In this document: positions 1-7,266 of the stretch, in pieces
How positions within the stretch are numbered: the first letter of the stretch is position 1
Layout of the letters: each line of letters begins with the position of its first letter
Assembly (NCBI RefSeq): GCF_049587675.1
Contig: NZ_JBAVEJ010000184.1
Location: 1-9,823, forward strand
DNA: 9,823 nt
Source: Sulfuricaulis sp049587675
GTDB lineage: Bacteria > Pseudomonadota > Gammaproteobacteria > Acidiferrobacterales > Sulfurifustaceae
Direction of reading: 5' to 3'
The notes under the pieces: model-generated
The model's database searches: none
What the model was told of the DNA's origin: nothing
The model's input: only the letters and a program-made list of their open reading frames with translations
Program-made: the position numbers and the translations under genes

Positions 1-298
1 ATCTGGCACTAGGGGTTTTCAGATCCCCGTAGCCGCCGAGCATCGCAGGGAAAATCGGGAGAAGCGAGCCTCGTGTTTGAGCCCGAGGGTGAGGCGGAGT
101 ATTCATGGAAGTCCGGTGGACTTCCACGCCGCCGAACGGGTGCGCCGTGATTCGGCGCACCCCGGGCACGAAGGAGACGTCGTGCGCTCCGGGGTGTGTT
201 TCTTTTGGTGACTTTTCTTTGCACAAGCAAAGAAAAGTCACCTGCCGTGGGTCAGCCACCCACAAGTAGCTTTTAAGATCGCGCGCCTAGCGCGCGAT
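1..298. repeat. Hairpin-rich intergenic block, probable dispersed repeat
   Basis: No convincing gene lies in this stretch. It is packed with inverted repeats: 106-114/118-126 (9 bp), 138-147/153-162 (10 bp), 166-171/180-185 with an outer 160-165/189-194 arm, 207-222/227-242 (16 bp, perfect), 247-252/258-263 (6 bp) and 278-286/290-298 (9 bp). From memory, the sequence around 196-242 resembles a dispersed intergenic element found in many copies in gamma- and betaproteobacterial genomes, where it is often mis-annotated as a small hypothetical protein. That recognition is from recall and was not searched. The left edge may extend beyond the window. Its position just downstream of an operon terminator fits an intergenic repeat. 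Confidence 0.55.
207..242. repeat. Perfect 16-bp inverted repeat, core of the intergenic element
   Basis: GGTGACTTTTCTTTGC (207-222) is followed by the loop ACAA and its exact reverse complement (227-242). The 16-bp stem has no mismatch and would form a strong hairpin in RNA from either strand. There is no T-run directly after either arm, so it is not a typical intrinsic terminator. It is the most conserved-looking part of the 1-298 block. Confidence 0.8.
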
Positions 299-306
299 AC
301 CATAAC

Positions 307-331
307 AAAAAAGGCGGCCGAAGCCGCCTTT
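307..331 (-). terminator. Rho-independent terminator of the minus-strand operon
   Basis: Read on the minus strand, AAAGGCGGC, the tetraloop TTCG and GCCGCCTTT form a 9-bp stem that continues into a run of six T (plus-strand A307-A312). It lies 26 bases past the ferredoxin stop codon. The GC-rich stem, UUCG-type loop and U-tract are all textbook features. On the plus strand the tail has only three T, so it probably works in one direction. Confidence 0.9.
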
Positions 332-357
332 GCAATACAGAAAACAGAAAATCGAAA

Positions 358-612
358 TCAGGCCGATTTCCGGATCAGCTCCTGATATTTCCGCTGCAAT
401 TCCTCTTTGGACTCCGGATGATTCGCATCGGGAATAATGCAATCCACCGGACAGACATCCACGCACTGGGAAGTTTCAAAGTGGCCGACGCATTCGGTGC
501 AGAGATCAGGGTTGATCTGGTAGATCTCTTCGCCCATGGTAATCGCCCCGTTCGGGCACTCGGGCTCACAGACATCGCAGTTGATGCATTCGTCGGTAAT
601 CAGCAAAGACAT
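358..612 (-). CDS. fdx: 2[4Fe-4S] ferredoxin, YfhL / Allochromatium type
   Basis: A small soluble electron carrier of 84 residues with two cluster-binding motifs. Motif one is C9-x2-C12-x2-C15-x3-C19-P. Motif two is C38-x2-C41-x8-C50-x3-C54-P. The eight-residue insert between the second and third cysteines of motif two, and the charged helical C-terminal tail (about 66-82), are hallmarks of the Allochromatium vinosum / YfhL group, known for very low-potential clusters. A ninth cysteine, C58, follows in CPVDC. The redox partner cannot be told from the sequence. The gene is last in the operon, 39 bases after coaD, and is followed by a strong terminator. The start is supported by AAGGG (plus 619-623) six bases upstream of the ATG. 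YfhL-type ferredoxins commonly sit next to coaD in gammaproteobacteria. Confidence 0.95.
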   Translation of the reverse strand: MSLLITDECINCDVCEPECPNGAITMGEEIYQINPDLCTECVGHFETSQCVDVCPVDCIIPDANHPESKEELQRKYQELIRKSA

Positions 613-651
613 AAAATACCCTTGAAAGAATCCGGTTAAAGCCGTTACATC

Positions 652-1131
652 TTAACGTATTTTCGCCGCCATCGCAGCCGCCACACGCGCGTCCACGAAA
701 TCCGAGACATTGCCGCCGAGCAGCGCGATCTCCTTCACCAGCGAAGCGGAGATGAACATCTCCTGCTCCGAGGGCGTCATGAACACCGTTTCCACTTCCG
801 GCGCGAGTCGCCGGTTCATGCCGGCGAGCTGAAACTCGTATTCGAAATCCGAGGCCGCGCGCAACCCGCGCAGGATCACGTTGCCGCCATGCTGACGCAC
901 GCAATCGATCAGCAGATTGTCGAAGCCGGTGACCTTCACGCCTTTGATGTCCGCCAGCACCGTGCGCGCCAGTTCCACGCGTTCCGACAGTTTGAATAAC
1001 GGCTGCTTCTGCGGATTGGCCGCCACGGCGACGATCACCTGATCGAACAGGCGCGCCGCGCGACGCACCAGATCCGTGTGGCCGTTGGTGATCGGGTCGA
1101 ACGTGCCGGGATACAGCGCGATGACTTTCAT
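652..1131 (-). CDS. coaD: Phosphopantetheine adenylyltransferase
   Basis: Cytoplasmic enzyme of the fourth step of coenzyme A synthesis: 4'-phosphopantetheine + ATP gives dephospho-CoA + pyrophosphate. Its 159 residues match the usual family length. The nucleotidyltransferase signature is clear: YPGTFDPITNGH at 7-18, with T10 and H18 of the (H/T)xGH type motif. ILRGLRAASDFEYE at 86-99 supplies the conserved basic residues R88 and R91. FISASLVKEI at 126-135 is the second ATP-binding motif; E. coli has ISSS where this protein has ISAS, and small variation there is common. The start is ATG with only a weak upstream AG-rich site. It follows rsmD by 76 bases, an arrangement (rsmD-coaD) widespread in bacteria. 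Confidence 0.97.
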   Translation of the reverse strand: MKVIALYPGTFDPITNGHTDLVRRAARLFDQVIVAVAANPQKQPLFKLSERVELARTVLADIKGVKVTGFDNLLIDCVRQHGGNVILRGLRAASDFEYEFQLAGMNRRLAPEVETVFMTPSEQEMFISASLVKEIALLGGNVSDFVDARVAAAMAAKIR

Positions 1132-1165
1132 TCAGGCTCTCGGAACTGCACAAAGCATATCACTG

Positions 1166-1194
1166 CACATAGCTTTCCCCTTGACGAAAATCAA
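1166..1194 (-). promoter_or_regulatory. Possible internal promoter for coaD-ferredoxin
   Basis: On the minus strand a TTGATT hexamer (plus 1189-1194) is separated by 17 bases from TATGTG (plus 1166-1171), in the 76-base gap between rsmD and coaD. The match to the -35 is 4 of 6 and the -10 is poor, so this is weak. The gap is the only sizeable one in an otherwise tightly packed operon, which is the main reason to list it. Confidence 0.2.
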
Positions 1195-1207
1195 GATGAC
1201 CTGTTTC

Positions 1208-1822
1208 TCATCCGGTTTTTTGCGCCAGATGATATCCCACCTGCCCGGCTTTTTTGCTGCGGATCAATTCCCAGGTCGCCGGCAAGGGTAACACATCGAC
1301 CTGACTGGGCGCCTCGACATAGACAAAACCACCGCGCTTGATCCAGCCGTTCGTTTCCACCAGCTCCGCGCAAGGCGCGATAAGATCGCTATTGAAGGGC
1401 GGGTCCAGAAAAACGATGTCAAACGGCTGCGGCGTCTGACGGAGAAAATCGACGGCATCTGCCTGCACCACGCCGGCGTTGAGTGCCTGAAGAATTGCCA
1501 CATGTTGACGCAGGGATTCCACCACATGCGCGTTCTTTTCCACCATGACCACCTGTCCGGCGCCGCGCGACAAGGCTTCCAGGCATAAGGCACCGGTCCC
1601 GGCGAAAAGATCGAGACAACTCGCACCGGCGATATAAGGCTGCAACCAGTTGAAAAGCGTCTCGCGCACGCGATCGGGGGTGGGCCGCAATCCCTCCGCT
1701 TCGGGAATGCTCAGACGCCGGCCGCGCCAGCGTCCGCCGATAATGCGAAGCTTGCCCGGATAAGACAATCCCGTCTTCGTGGCCACGCGGCGGCGCGCGG
1801 ACCTGCGGTCAGCGGCCGCCAC
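1208..1822 (-). CDS. rsmD: 16S rRNA (guanine-966-N2)-methyltransferase
   Basis: Methylates G966 of 16S rRNA in the small ribosomal subunit using S-adenosylmethionine. The family features are in order: LRIIGGRWRGRRL (25-37), LRPTPDRVRETLFNWL (45-60), SAM motif I DLFAGTGALCLEALSRGA (71-88), an acidic residue in MVEKN (93-97), and catalytic motif IV DPPF (140-143). The reading frame reaches a GTG at 1822, overlapping the upstream protease stop by 14 bases. Another GTG at 1786 would remove 12 residues. Homologues usually begin shortly before the LRIIGG segment, so the exact start is uncertain. The overlap implies co-translation with the protease gene. Length (204 with the GTG start) is normal for the family. 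Confidence 0.95.
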   Translation of the reverse strand: MAAADRRSARRRVATKTGLSYPGKLRIIGGRWRGRRLSIPEAEGLRPTPDRVRETLFNWLQPYIAGASCLDLFAGTGALCLEALSRGAGQVVMVEKNAHVVESLRQHVAILQALNAGVVQADAVDFLRQTPQPFDIVFLDPPFNSDLIAPCAELVETNGWIKRGGFVYVEAPSQVDVLPLPATWELIRSKKAGQVGYHLAQKTG

Positions 1823-3113
1823 CGACGATGACCGTCACCATTTGGTCAGGATGGACGCGCTGCCGGAAGGCATTGCGAATCTGTTCAACCGTCACCGCGT
1901 CGATGCGCGGAATGAAATCATCGAGATAAGTCAACGGCAGTCCATAAAAAGCAATGACCGCCAGGTTCTCGGCGATCTTGCCATTGCTGTCGAGACGCAG
2001 CGGGAATCCACCGGTGATGTGCTTCTTCGCGGCAGTAAGTTCCTGCTCCGTCGGCCCTTTGTCGACGAAATCCGAAATGACCTGACGGACAAGCTTGAGC
2101 GCCTGATCGCGCTGCGCGTTTTTAGTCTGCAATCCTACGATCAAGGGTCCCGCTTTGCGCAGCGGCAGAAAATAACTGTAAACGCTGTAGGACAGGCCGC
2201 GTTTCTCCCTCACCTCCGTCGACAGGCGTGACACCAGTCCGCCGCCGCCGAGAATGTAGTTGCCGACATACAACGGGAAATAATCCGGATCACCACGCCG
2301 CATTCCCGGCTGGCCCAGGATGATATGCGTCTGGGTGGCGGGAAACGCCACTTGCTTCTGCCGCGGGGCATAGAGCGTACGCACCAGGGGCAGCGGAACC
2401 TCTGCTTGGCCCGCGGGCAAGTGACCGACGACACGTTCGGCGATTTTGCGCGCCTGGCGCTTGCTCGCGTCACCGACAATCACGAGCCAGGCATTGGCGC
2501 CGACAAAATAACTCCGATGCTGCTTCTGCAAATCCTCGCGAGTGATCGCCTTCAGGCTGGATTCATCTCCCTGTGGGTCATGGGCGTAGGGGTGATCACC
2601 GTAAAGCTCGCGGTAAAACGCCTTATCGGCGATCGCACCCGGCGATTGCATGTCCTTTTGCAAGGCCACCAGCGCCTGCTCGCGGTTCCGTTCGAGACTG
2701 GCCGCCGGAAATGACGGTGCCGCCAGAATTTTGGAATACAGATCGAGCGCCGGATCGAGCAGCGCGGAATCCGAGAGGCTGCGCAGGTCCACGGTCGCCA
2801 TGTCACGATCGACGCCGGCACCGAACTCGGCGCCCAGACTCTCGAACTGACTGGCAATGTCGTCGGCGGTCAGATCGCCCGTGCCTTCATCGAGCATGGC
2901 GCTCGTCAGACGCGCGAGCCCGGCTCTGTTGGCCGGATCGCGGCTCGAACCGGCGTCGAACACGGCCCGGATCTGCAGCATCGGCAGTTCGTGGGTTTCA
3001 ACGAAATAGACGCGCGCCCCGTTGTCCAGCATCCACTGCTGGATTTTCGGGGCGGCCGACGCGACTCCCGACATGAATAGCAGGCAGAGGAATACCAGAG
3101 TTCTAGCGAACAT
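1809..3113 (-). CDS. M16B peptidase-like subunit without the zinc motif
   Basis: A 434-residue protein of the pitrilysin/insulinase (M16) fold with a probable signal peptide: MFART, then a hydrophobic stretch ending in ASA-AP near residue 20, giving a periplasmic protein. Where active members have HxxEH, this one has LARLT (about 66-70), so it should not bind catalytic zinc. It does carry the R-x3-Y pair (R305, Y309 in REKRGLSYSVY), the substrate-binding feature of the non-catalytic subunit in heterodimeric M16B proteases and in mitochondrial processing peptidase alpha/beta pairs. It overlaps the gene for the zinc-bearing M16 protein by 11 bases, so the two are very probably translated together and form one enzyme. 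The natural substrate is unknown; peptide degradation in the envelope is the likely role. Confidence 0.93.
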   Translation of the reverse strand: MFARTLVFLCLLFMSGVASAAPKIQQWMLDNGARVYFVETHELPMLQIRAVFDAGSSRDPANRAGLARLTSAMLDEGTGDLTADDIASQFESLGAEFGAGVDRDMATVDLRSLSDSALLDPALDLYSKILAAPSFPAASLERNREQALVALQKDMQSPGAIADKAFYRELYGDHPYAHDPQGDESSLKAITREDLQKQHRSYFVGANAWLVIVGDASKRQARKIAERVVGHLPAGQAEVPLPLVRTLYAPRQKQVAFPATQTHIILGQPGMRRGDPDYFPLYVGNYILGGGGLVSRLSTEVREKRGLSYSVYSYFLPLRKAGPLIVGLQTKNAQRDQALKLVRQVISDFVDKGPTEQELTAAKKHITGGFPLRLDSNGKIAENLAVIAFYGLPLTYLDDFIPRIDAVTVEQIRNAFRQRVHPDQMVTVIVGGGR

Positions 3114-4482
3114 CGCCGCCTCCCCGAGGCCGCGGCATGCGCCGCTGCCCCTTGCCGATCGGCTGCGGATCGAGCACCGCCACCGTCAGGTTCGTGTCCA
3201 CGAGATACTTGCGTGCCACCGTCTGCACCTGCTCCGCGGTGACGGCCTTGAGCTTGTCCGGGTAGTCGTCGACCATGTGCCAGTCGAGTCCGACCGCCGC
3301 CAGGCGCCCGATCTGCATCGCCTGATAGAACACCGAATCGCGGCTGAAGACATTGCTCGCCACCACCTGCGCCTTGACGCGTTTCAATTCCTCGTCGGTG
3401 GCCGGCTCCTTCTTGATGCGTTCGATCTGCGCCCGGATGGCCTGTTCGAGCTCCGCGACGGTATGGCCGTTGGCCGGCGTGGCTTCGATCATCAGCAGAC
3501 CAGGAGAACGCGCAACCGCCGAGTAGTCGGTGCCGATGCTGGCGGCAAGTTTTTTCTCGCGCACCAGCTCGCGCTCGAAACGCGCCGCCTGCCCGCCATC
3601 CAGGATACCGGTCAGCACACTCAGCGCGTAAGGTTCCCATTCGGCGACATCGCTTCCATGGCCTGCGGAGGCATGCACCGGCGTATGATAGCCCATGAGG
3701 AGGTAAGGCACTTCCGCCGGAATCGCGACACGGATGCGTTGTTCTTGCTTCTGCTCGGGTTCCACGACTTCCTTGGCCCTCTCGACGGAACGTGCCGGAA
3801 TCTGTCCGAAATATTTCTGCGCCTGCGCGATTACCTCTTTCGGCTCGACGTCGCCGACCACCACGAGTATTGCGTCGGACGGGGTATACCAGCGTTCGTA
3901 CCAGTCACGCAGTTCCTTGACTGTCATGGACTCCAGATCGGCCATCCAGCCGATCACCGGGTGCCGGTAGGGGTGGACCTTGTACGCGGTAGTCATGAAT
4001 TTTTCCTGAACGATCGCCTCGGGCTGGTCCTCGGTGCGCCACCGGCGCTCTTCCATCACCACCTTGATCTCCTTGCGAAACTCCTCATCGGCCAGCGTCA
4101 GATTCTGCATGCGGTCGGCTTCGAGTTCGAAGGAAATCGGCAGGCGCGATTTTTCCAGCTGCTGGAAATAGGCGGTGTAGTCGTAACTGGTGAAGGCATT
4201 CTCGCGTCCGCCGTTTTCGGCGATGATGCGCGAGAACTCGTTGGGTCCGTGCTTGGCCGTGCCCTTGAACATCATGTGCTCAAGCACATGCGAGATGCCG
4301 GTGACGCCGTCGGGCTCGTCCTGGCTGCCCACCCGGTACCAGATTTGCGATACCACCACCGGCGAGCGGTGATCCTGCTTGACGATGACGCGCAGGCCGT
4401 TGGCCAGCGTGGTTTCCTGCGTCTGGTCGCAGGCCGTGAGCCACAGGCTCAGAAACAGGAGCCACAAAAGTTTTTTGTACAT
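3103..4482 (-). CDS. M16B zinc metallopeptidase, lipoprotein
   Basis: The catalytic partner of the M16 pair, 459 residues. It starts with a lipoprotein signal (MYKKLLWLLFLSLWLTAC) whose lipobox is L15-T16-A17-C18. Residue +2 after the lipidated cysteine is Asp (D19), the E. coli signal for retention in the inner membrane, so it is probably anchored there facing the periplasm. The inverted zinc motif HVLEH is at 65-69, with the third ligand expected about 76 residues on, at E144/E145 in VVMEERRWR. It is the first gene of the minus-strand operon and overlaps the non-catalytic partner by 11 bases. Family knowledge predicts cleavage of peptides or unfolded segments. The specific substrate is not visible from sequence. 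The first ATG is used; it has no strong ribosome site. Confidence 0.94.
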   Translation of the reverse strand: MYKKLLWLLFLSLWLTACDQTQETTLANGLRVIVKQDHRSPVVVSQIWYRVGSQDEPDGVTGISHVLEHMMFKGTAKHGPNEFSRIIAENGGRENAFTSYDYTAYFQQLEKSRLPISFELEADRMQNLTLADEEFRKEIKVVMEERRWRTEDQPEAIVQEKFMTTAYKVHPYRHPVIGWMADLESMTVKELRDWYERWYTPSDAILVVVGDVEPKEVIAQAQKYFGQIPARSVERAKEVVEPEQKQEQRIRVAIPAEVPYLLMGYHTPVHASAGHGSDVAEWEPYALSVLTGILDGGQAARFERELVREKKLAASIGTDYSAVARSPGLLMIEATPANGHTVAELEQAIRAQIERIKKEPATDEELKRVKAQVVASNVFSRDSVFYQAMQIGRLAAVGLDWHMVDDYPDKLKAVTAEQVQTVARKYLVDTNLTVAVLDPQPIGKGQRRMPRPRGGGDVR

Positions 4483-4570
4483 GGGGTTTCCGTGGTGATG
4501 ATTCTTTATATACTATTGTGCCACAGCTTAGAGCATCGACACCGAAAATAATTCCCCAGGATCATCGTTC
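4483..4570. promoter_or_regulatory. Divergent control region between M16 operon and ftsY
   Basis: This 88-base gap must hold the start signals for both transcription units. An AT-rich patch at 4501-4516 contains TATACT (4509-4514), a 5 of 6 match to a -10 on the plus strand, and TATATA/TATAAA read on the minus strand. No convincing -35 was found for either direction, so the exact promoters are uncertain and may overlap. Confidence 0.4.
4558..4561 (+). promoter_or_regulatory. Ribosome binding site that supports the ftsY TTG start
   Basis: AGGA at 4558-4561 lies nine bases before the TTG at 4571. There is no in-frame ATG nearby that keeps the N-terminal amphipathic segment, so this site decides in favour of the unusual TTG start. 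Confidence 0.55.
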
Positions 4571-5533
4571 TTGAAAGAATTCCGCCATCCGAAGCAGACC
4601 GAAAACACCCGGCCCGCCGGCCTCTTCGGCCGCCTGCGTGAAAAGCTTACCGCTACTCAGCGCAGCTTCACCCGCGGCCTGAGCGACCTGCTGCTCGGGA
4701 GCCGCGCGCTCGATGACAGCCTGTTTGAGGAACTCGAAACGCTGCTGCTGTCCGCCGATGTCGGCGTGGAAACCACCCAATATCTATTGAAAGGTATCAC
4801 GGAGCAGGTCTCGCGCAAGCAGCTGACGGACACGCGCGCCGTCTACCACGCCCTGCGGCAAAGTATCCTCTCCATCGTGGAACCCTGCAGCCGCCAGCTC
4901 GACATCACTCCCGTCAAGCCTTTCGTCATTATGGTGGTGGGCGTCAACGGCGTCGGCAAAACCACCACCATCGCCAAGCTCGCCAACCGCCTCAAAAACA
5001 ACGGGCACGCGGTCATGCTGGCCGCCGCCGACACCTTCCGTGCCGCCGCCATCGAGCAGCTCAAAACCTGGGCCGGACGTCTCGATATTCCGGTGATCGC
5101 CCAGCATACCGGGGCCGATGCCGCGGCCGTGGTGCATGACGCCGTAAACGCCGCAACCGCGCGCGGCAGCGATATCCTGATCGTGGACACCGCCGGACGG
5201 CAGCACACACAGGCGGACTTGATGGATGAACTGAAAAAGATCAAACGTGTGATCGGCAAGGCCGATTCCTCCGCGCCGCATGAGGTGCTGCTGGTGCTCG
5301 ATGCCGGCACGGGGCAGAACGCGCTCTCGCAGCTCACCCATTTCGGCGAGGCCGTGGGGGTAACGGGCCTCGCGCTCACCAAGCTCGACGGCACCGCCCG
5401 GGGAGGCATTCTGATCGCCATCGCACGCAAAACCGGGCTGCCCATCCGCTACATTGGCGTGGGCGAGGGCATGGACGACCTGCGCGAGTTCGATGCCGGA
5501 GAGTACGTCGATGCGCTGCTGCCCGCGCCTTGA
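4571..5533 (+). CDS. ftsY: Signal recognition particle receptor FtsY
   Basis: GTPase receptor for the signal recognition particle at the inner membrane. It docks ribosomes making membrane proteins and passes them to SecYEG. The 320 residues consist almost only of the NG domains. The N-terminus has a probable lipid-binding amphipathic helix (GLFGRLREKL, 17-26). It lacks the long acidic A domain that brings E. coli FtsY to nearly 500 residues. GTPase motifs: G1 GVNGVGKT (124-131), DTFRAAA (154-160), G3 DTAGR (206-210), G4 TKLDGTARGG (270-279) and GVGEG (296-300). It begins with TTG, supported by AGGA nine bases upstream. It leads the ftsY-ftsE-ftsX cluster, with ftsE following after 11 bases. 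Confidence 0.97.
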   Translation: MKEFRHPKQTENTRPAGLFGRLREKLTATQRSFTRGLSDLLLGSRALDDSLFEELETLLLSADVGVETTQYLLKGITEQVSRKQLTDTRAVYHALRQSILSIVEPCSRQLDITPVKPFVIMVVGVNGVGKTTTIAKLANRLKNNGHAVMLAAADTFRAAAIEQLKTWAGRLDIPVIAQHTGADAAAVVHDAVNAATARGSDILIVDTAGRQHTQADLMDELKKIKRVIGKADSSAPHEVLLVLDAGTGQNALSQLTHFGEAVGVTGLALTKLDGTARGGILIAIARKTGLPIRYIGVGEGMDDLREFDAGEYVDALLPAP

Positions 5534-5544
5534 GCCGGTCGAAC

Positions 5545-6212
<668 letters not shown>

Positions 6213-6216
<4 letters not shown>

Positions 6217-7130
6217 TCAAAAACTATTTTTTGCGTCATGCGCAGGTGTTTTTCTACAGCCTCGGGCAACTTACGCGTACGCCGGTCGCCACGTTCCTGA
6301 CCGTGGCCGTCATCGGCATCACCCTGGCGCTGCCGGCCGGTCTTTATGTCGCTATCGAAAACGTACAGCGTCTCGCCAGCGGCTGGGAAGACAACGGTCA
6401 GATATCGCTGTTCCTGAAGCAGGACGTTCCGGGCGCGGCCATCGAAAAACTCGCCGACAAAATCCGCCGCATGCCCGCCGTCTCCTGGGTGGACTATGTT
6501 TCGCGCGAGGCGGCGCTCACCGAATTCAAACGCCTGTCCGGCTTCGGCGAGGCGCTGAATGCGCTCGATCGCAATCCGCTGCCGGCGGTGCTGGTCGTGC
6601 ATCCAGCCGCCAAGTACGCGCATCCCGACAAGCTGCAGGAGCTGCTCAAGGACCTGCGCCGCTTCAACGAGGTGGACATCGCGCAGATCGATCTCGACTG
6701 GGTACGCCGCTTGCATGCGATGCTCGAACTTGCGCGTCAGAGCGTGCTGATCCTGGCCGCGGGACTGGCGATAGCCGTGCTGCTCATTATTGGCAATACG
6801 ATCCGGCTGGCGGTCCTCAATCGCCGTGACGAGATCGAGATCACCAAACTGATCGGCGGGACCAACGCTTTCATCCGCCGTCCCTTCCTCTATACCGGCA
6901 CCCTGCAGGGCCTGCTCGGGGCGCTGCTGGCCTGGCTGCTGGTGGGTCTGGGCCTGTTGCTCCTCACCGACCCCATCAACAACCTGGCCGGACTGTATGG
7001 GAGTCAGTTTGAGGCTGAGAATTTGGGCATCCTGGCTACCCTGGCCCTGATTGGCGCCGGGGGGCTGCTCGGCTGGCTGGGTTCCCGCCTGGCTGTCGGC
7101 CGTCATTTGCGGGCCATAGAGCCGCACTAA
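6213..7130 (+). CDS. ftsX: Cell division protein FtsX
   Basis: Inner-membrane subunit of FtsEX, 305 residues. The topology is that of the family: a cytoplasmic N-terminus, one membrane segment (about 26-48), a large periplasmic domain (about 50-172) that in relatives binds a hydrolase activator such as EnvC, then three more membrane segments (about 177-197, 229-251 and 271-292). LNRRDEIEITKLIGGTNAFIRRPF (202-225), split here by the cytoplasmic loop, is the conserved coupling region shared with MacB/LolC-type permeases. It overlaps ftsE by four bases (ATGA), so the two subunits are translated together. The stop is followed by a hairpin and then the rpoH promoter. Confidence 0.96.
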
Positions 7131-7147
7131 ATCCATTGAAACCATGA

Positions 7148-7184
7148 CTTTTTCCCTACTTTTCCAAGGGAAAAAGAACTTTTT
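7148..7184 (+). terminator. A/T-rich hairpin with T-run after ftsX
   Basis: CTTTTTCCCT (7148-7157) pairs with AGGGAAAAAG (7167-7176), a perfect 10-bp stem with a nine-base loop. It is followed by AAC and five T (7180-7184). It could end ftsYEX transcripts or act as a leaky attenuator before rpoH. The stem is A/U-rich, so termination strength is doubtful. Confidence 0.5.
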
Positions 7185-7190
7185 AGTGAT

Positions 7191-7217
7191 TTGGCACTCA
7201 TATGGGCCGAGTGCTAA
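7191..7217. promoter_or_regulatory. CIRCE operator (HrcA binding site) upstream of rpoH
   Basis: TTGGCACTC (7191-7199), nine spacer bases (7200-7208) and GAGTGCTAA (7209-7217). The CIRCE consensus is TTAGCACTC-N9-GAGTGCTAA, so the right arm matches 9 of 9, the left arm 8 of 9, and the spacer length is exact. In known systems HrcA bound here blocks transcription and is kept active by GroEL, so it is released during heat stress. Here the operator covers both promoter hexamers, so binding should exclude RNA polymerase. Confidence 0.9.
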
Positions 7218-7220
7218 AAT
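7191..7220 (+). promoter_or_regulatory. Sigma-70-type promoter of rpoH
   Basis: TTGGCA (7191-7196, 5 of 6 to the -35) and TAAAAT (7215-7220, 5 of 6 to the -10) are 18 bases apart. TGC just before the -10 gives an extended -10. Transcription would start near 7227, leaving a leader of roughly 40 bases. The promoter fully coincides with the CIRCE element at 7191-7217. Confidence 0.7.
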
Positions 7221-7252
7221 GTTTTTCCAATAACCGGTAGTTCTGAATTAGT

Positions 7253-7257
7253 GGAGG
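7253..7257 (+). promoter_or_regulatory. Strong ribosome binding site of rpoH
   Basis: GGAGG nine bases before the ATG at 7267. A small hairpin, GGT (7256-7258), UCCG loop and ACC (7263-7265), could hide its last two G residues. The stem is only three pairs, but the loop is of the stable UNCG class. Confidence 0.75.
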
Positions 7258-7266
7258 TTCCGACCC

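Noticed and set aside
9..230. 73-codon open frame on the minus strand in the repeat block
   Set aside because: It is Arg/Pro/Ser-rich, and runs through several hairpin arms. Such ORFs in this kind of repeat are usually spurious.
207..242. The 16-bp hairpin as an intrinsic terminator
   Set aside because: Neither strand has a T-run immediately after the stem, and a clear terminator already exists at 307-331.
566..1153. 195-codon minus-strand frame across coaD
   Set aside because: It is another frame of coaD and the coaD-ferredoxin gap; the coaD frame carries all the catalytic motifs.
1180..1195. CTTGA/TCAAG short inverted repeat between rsmD and coaD
   Set aside because: Five base pairs with a six-base loop and no T-run; expected by chance in this length of sequence.
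3022..4551. 509-codon open frame on the plus strand opposite the M16 protease gene
   Set aside because: It is antisense to a clear M16 gene with a lipobox and zinc motif. Its translation is rich in His, Arg and Leu with no family motif, as expected for a GC-rich shadow frame.
7192..7206. TGGCAC at 7192-7197 as a sigma-54 -24 element
   Set aside because: The required GC-containing -12 element at the right spacing is missing, and the bases are explained by the CIRCE left arm and the -35.
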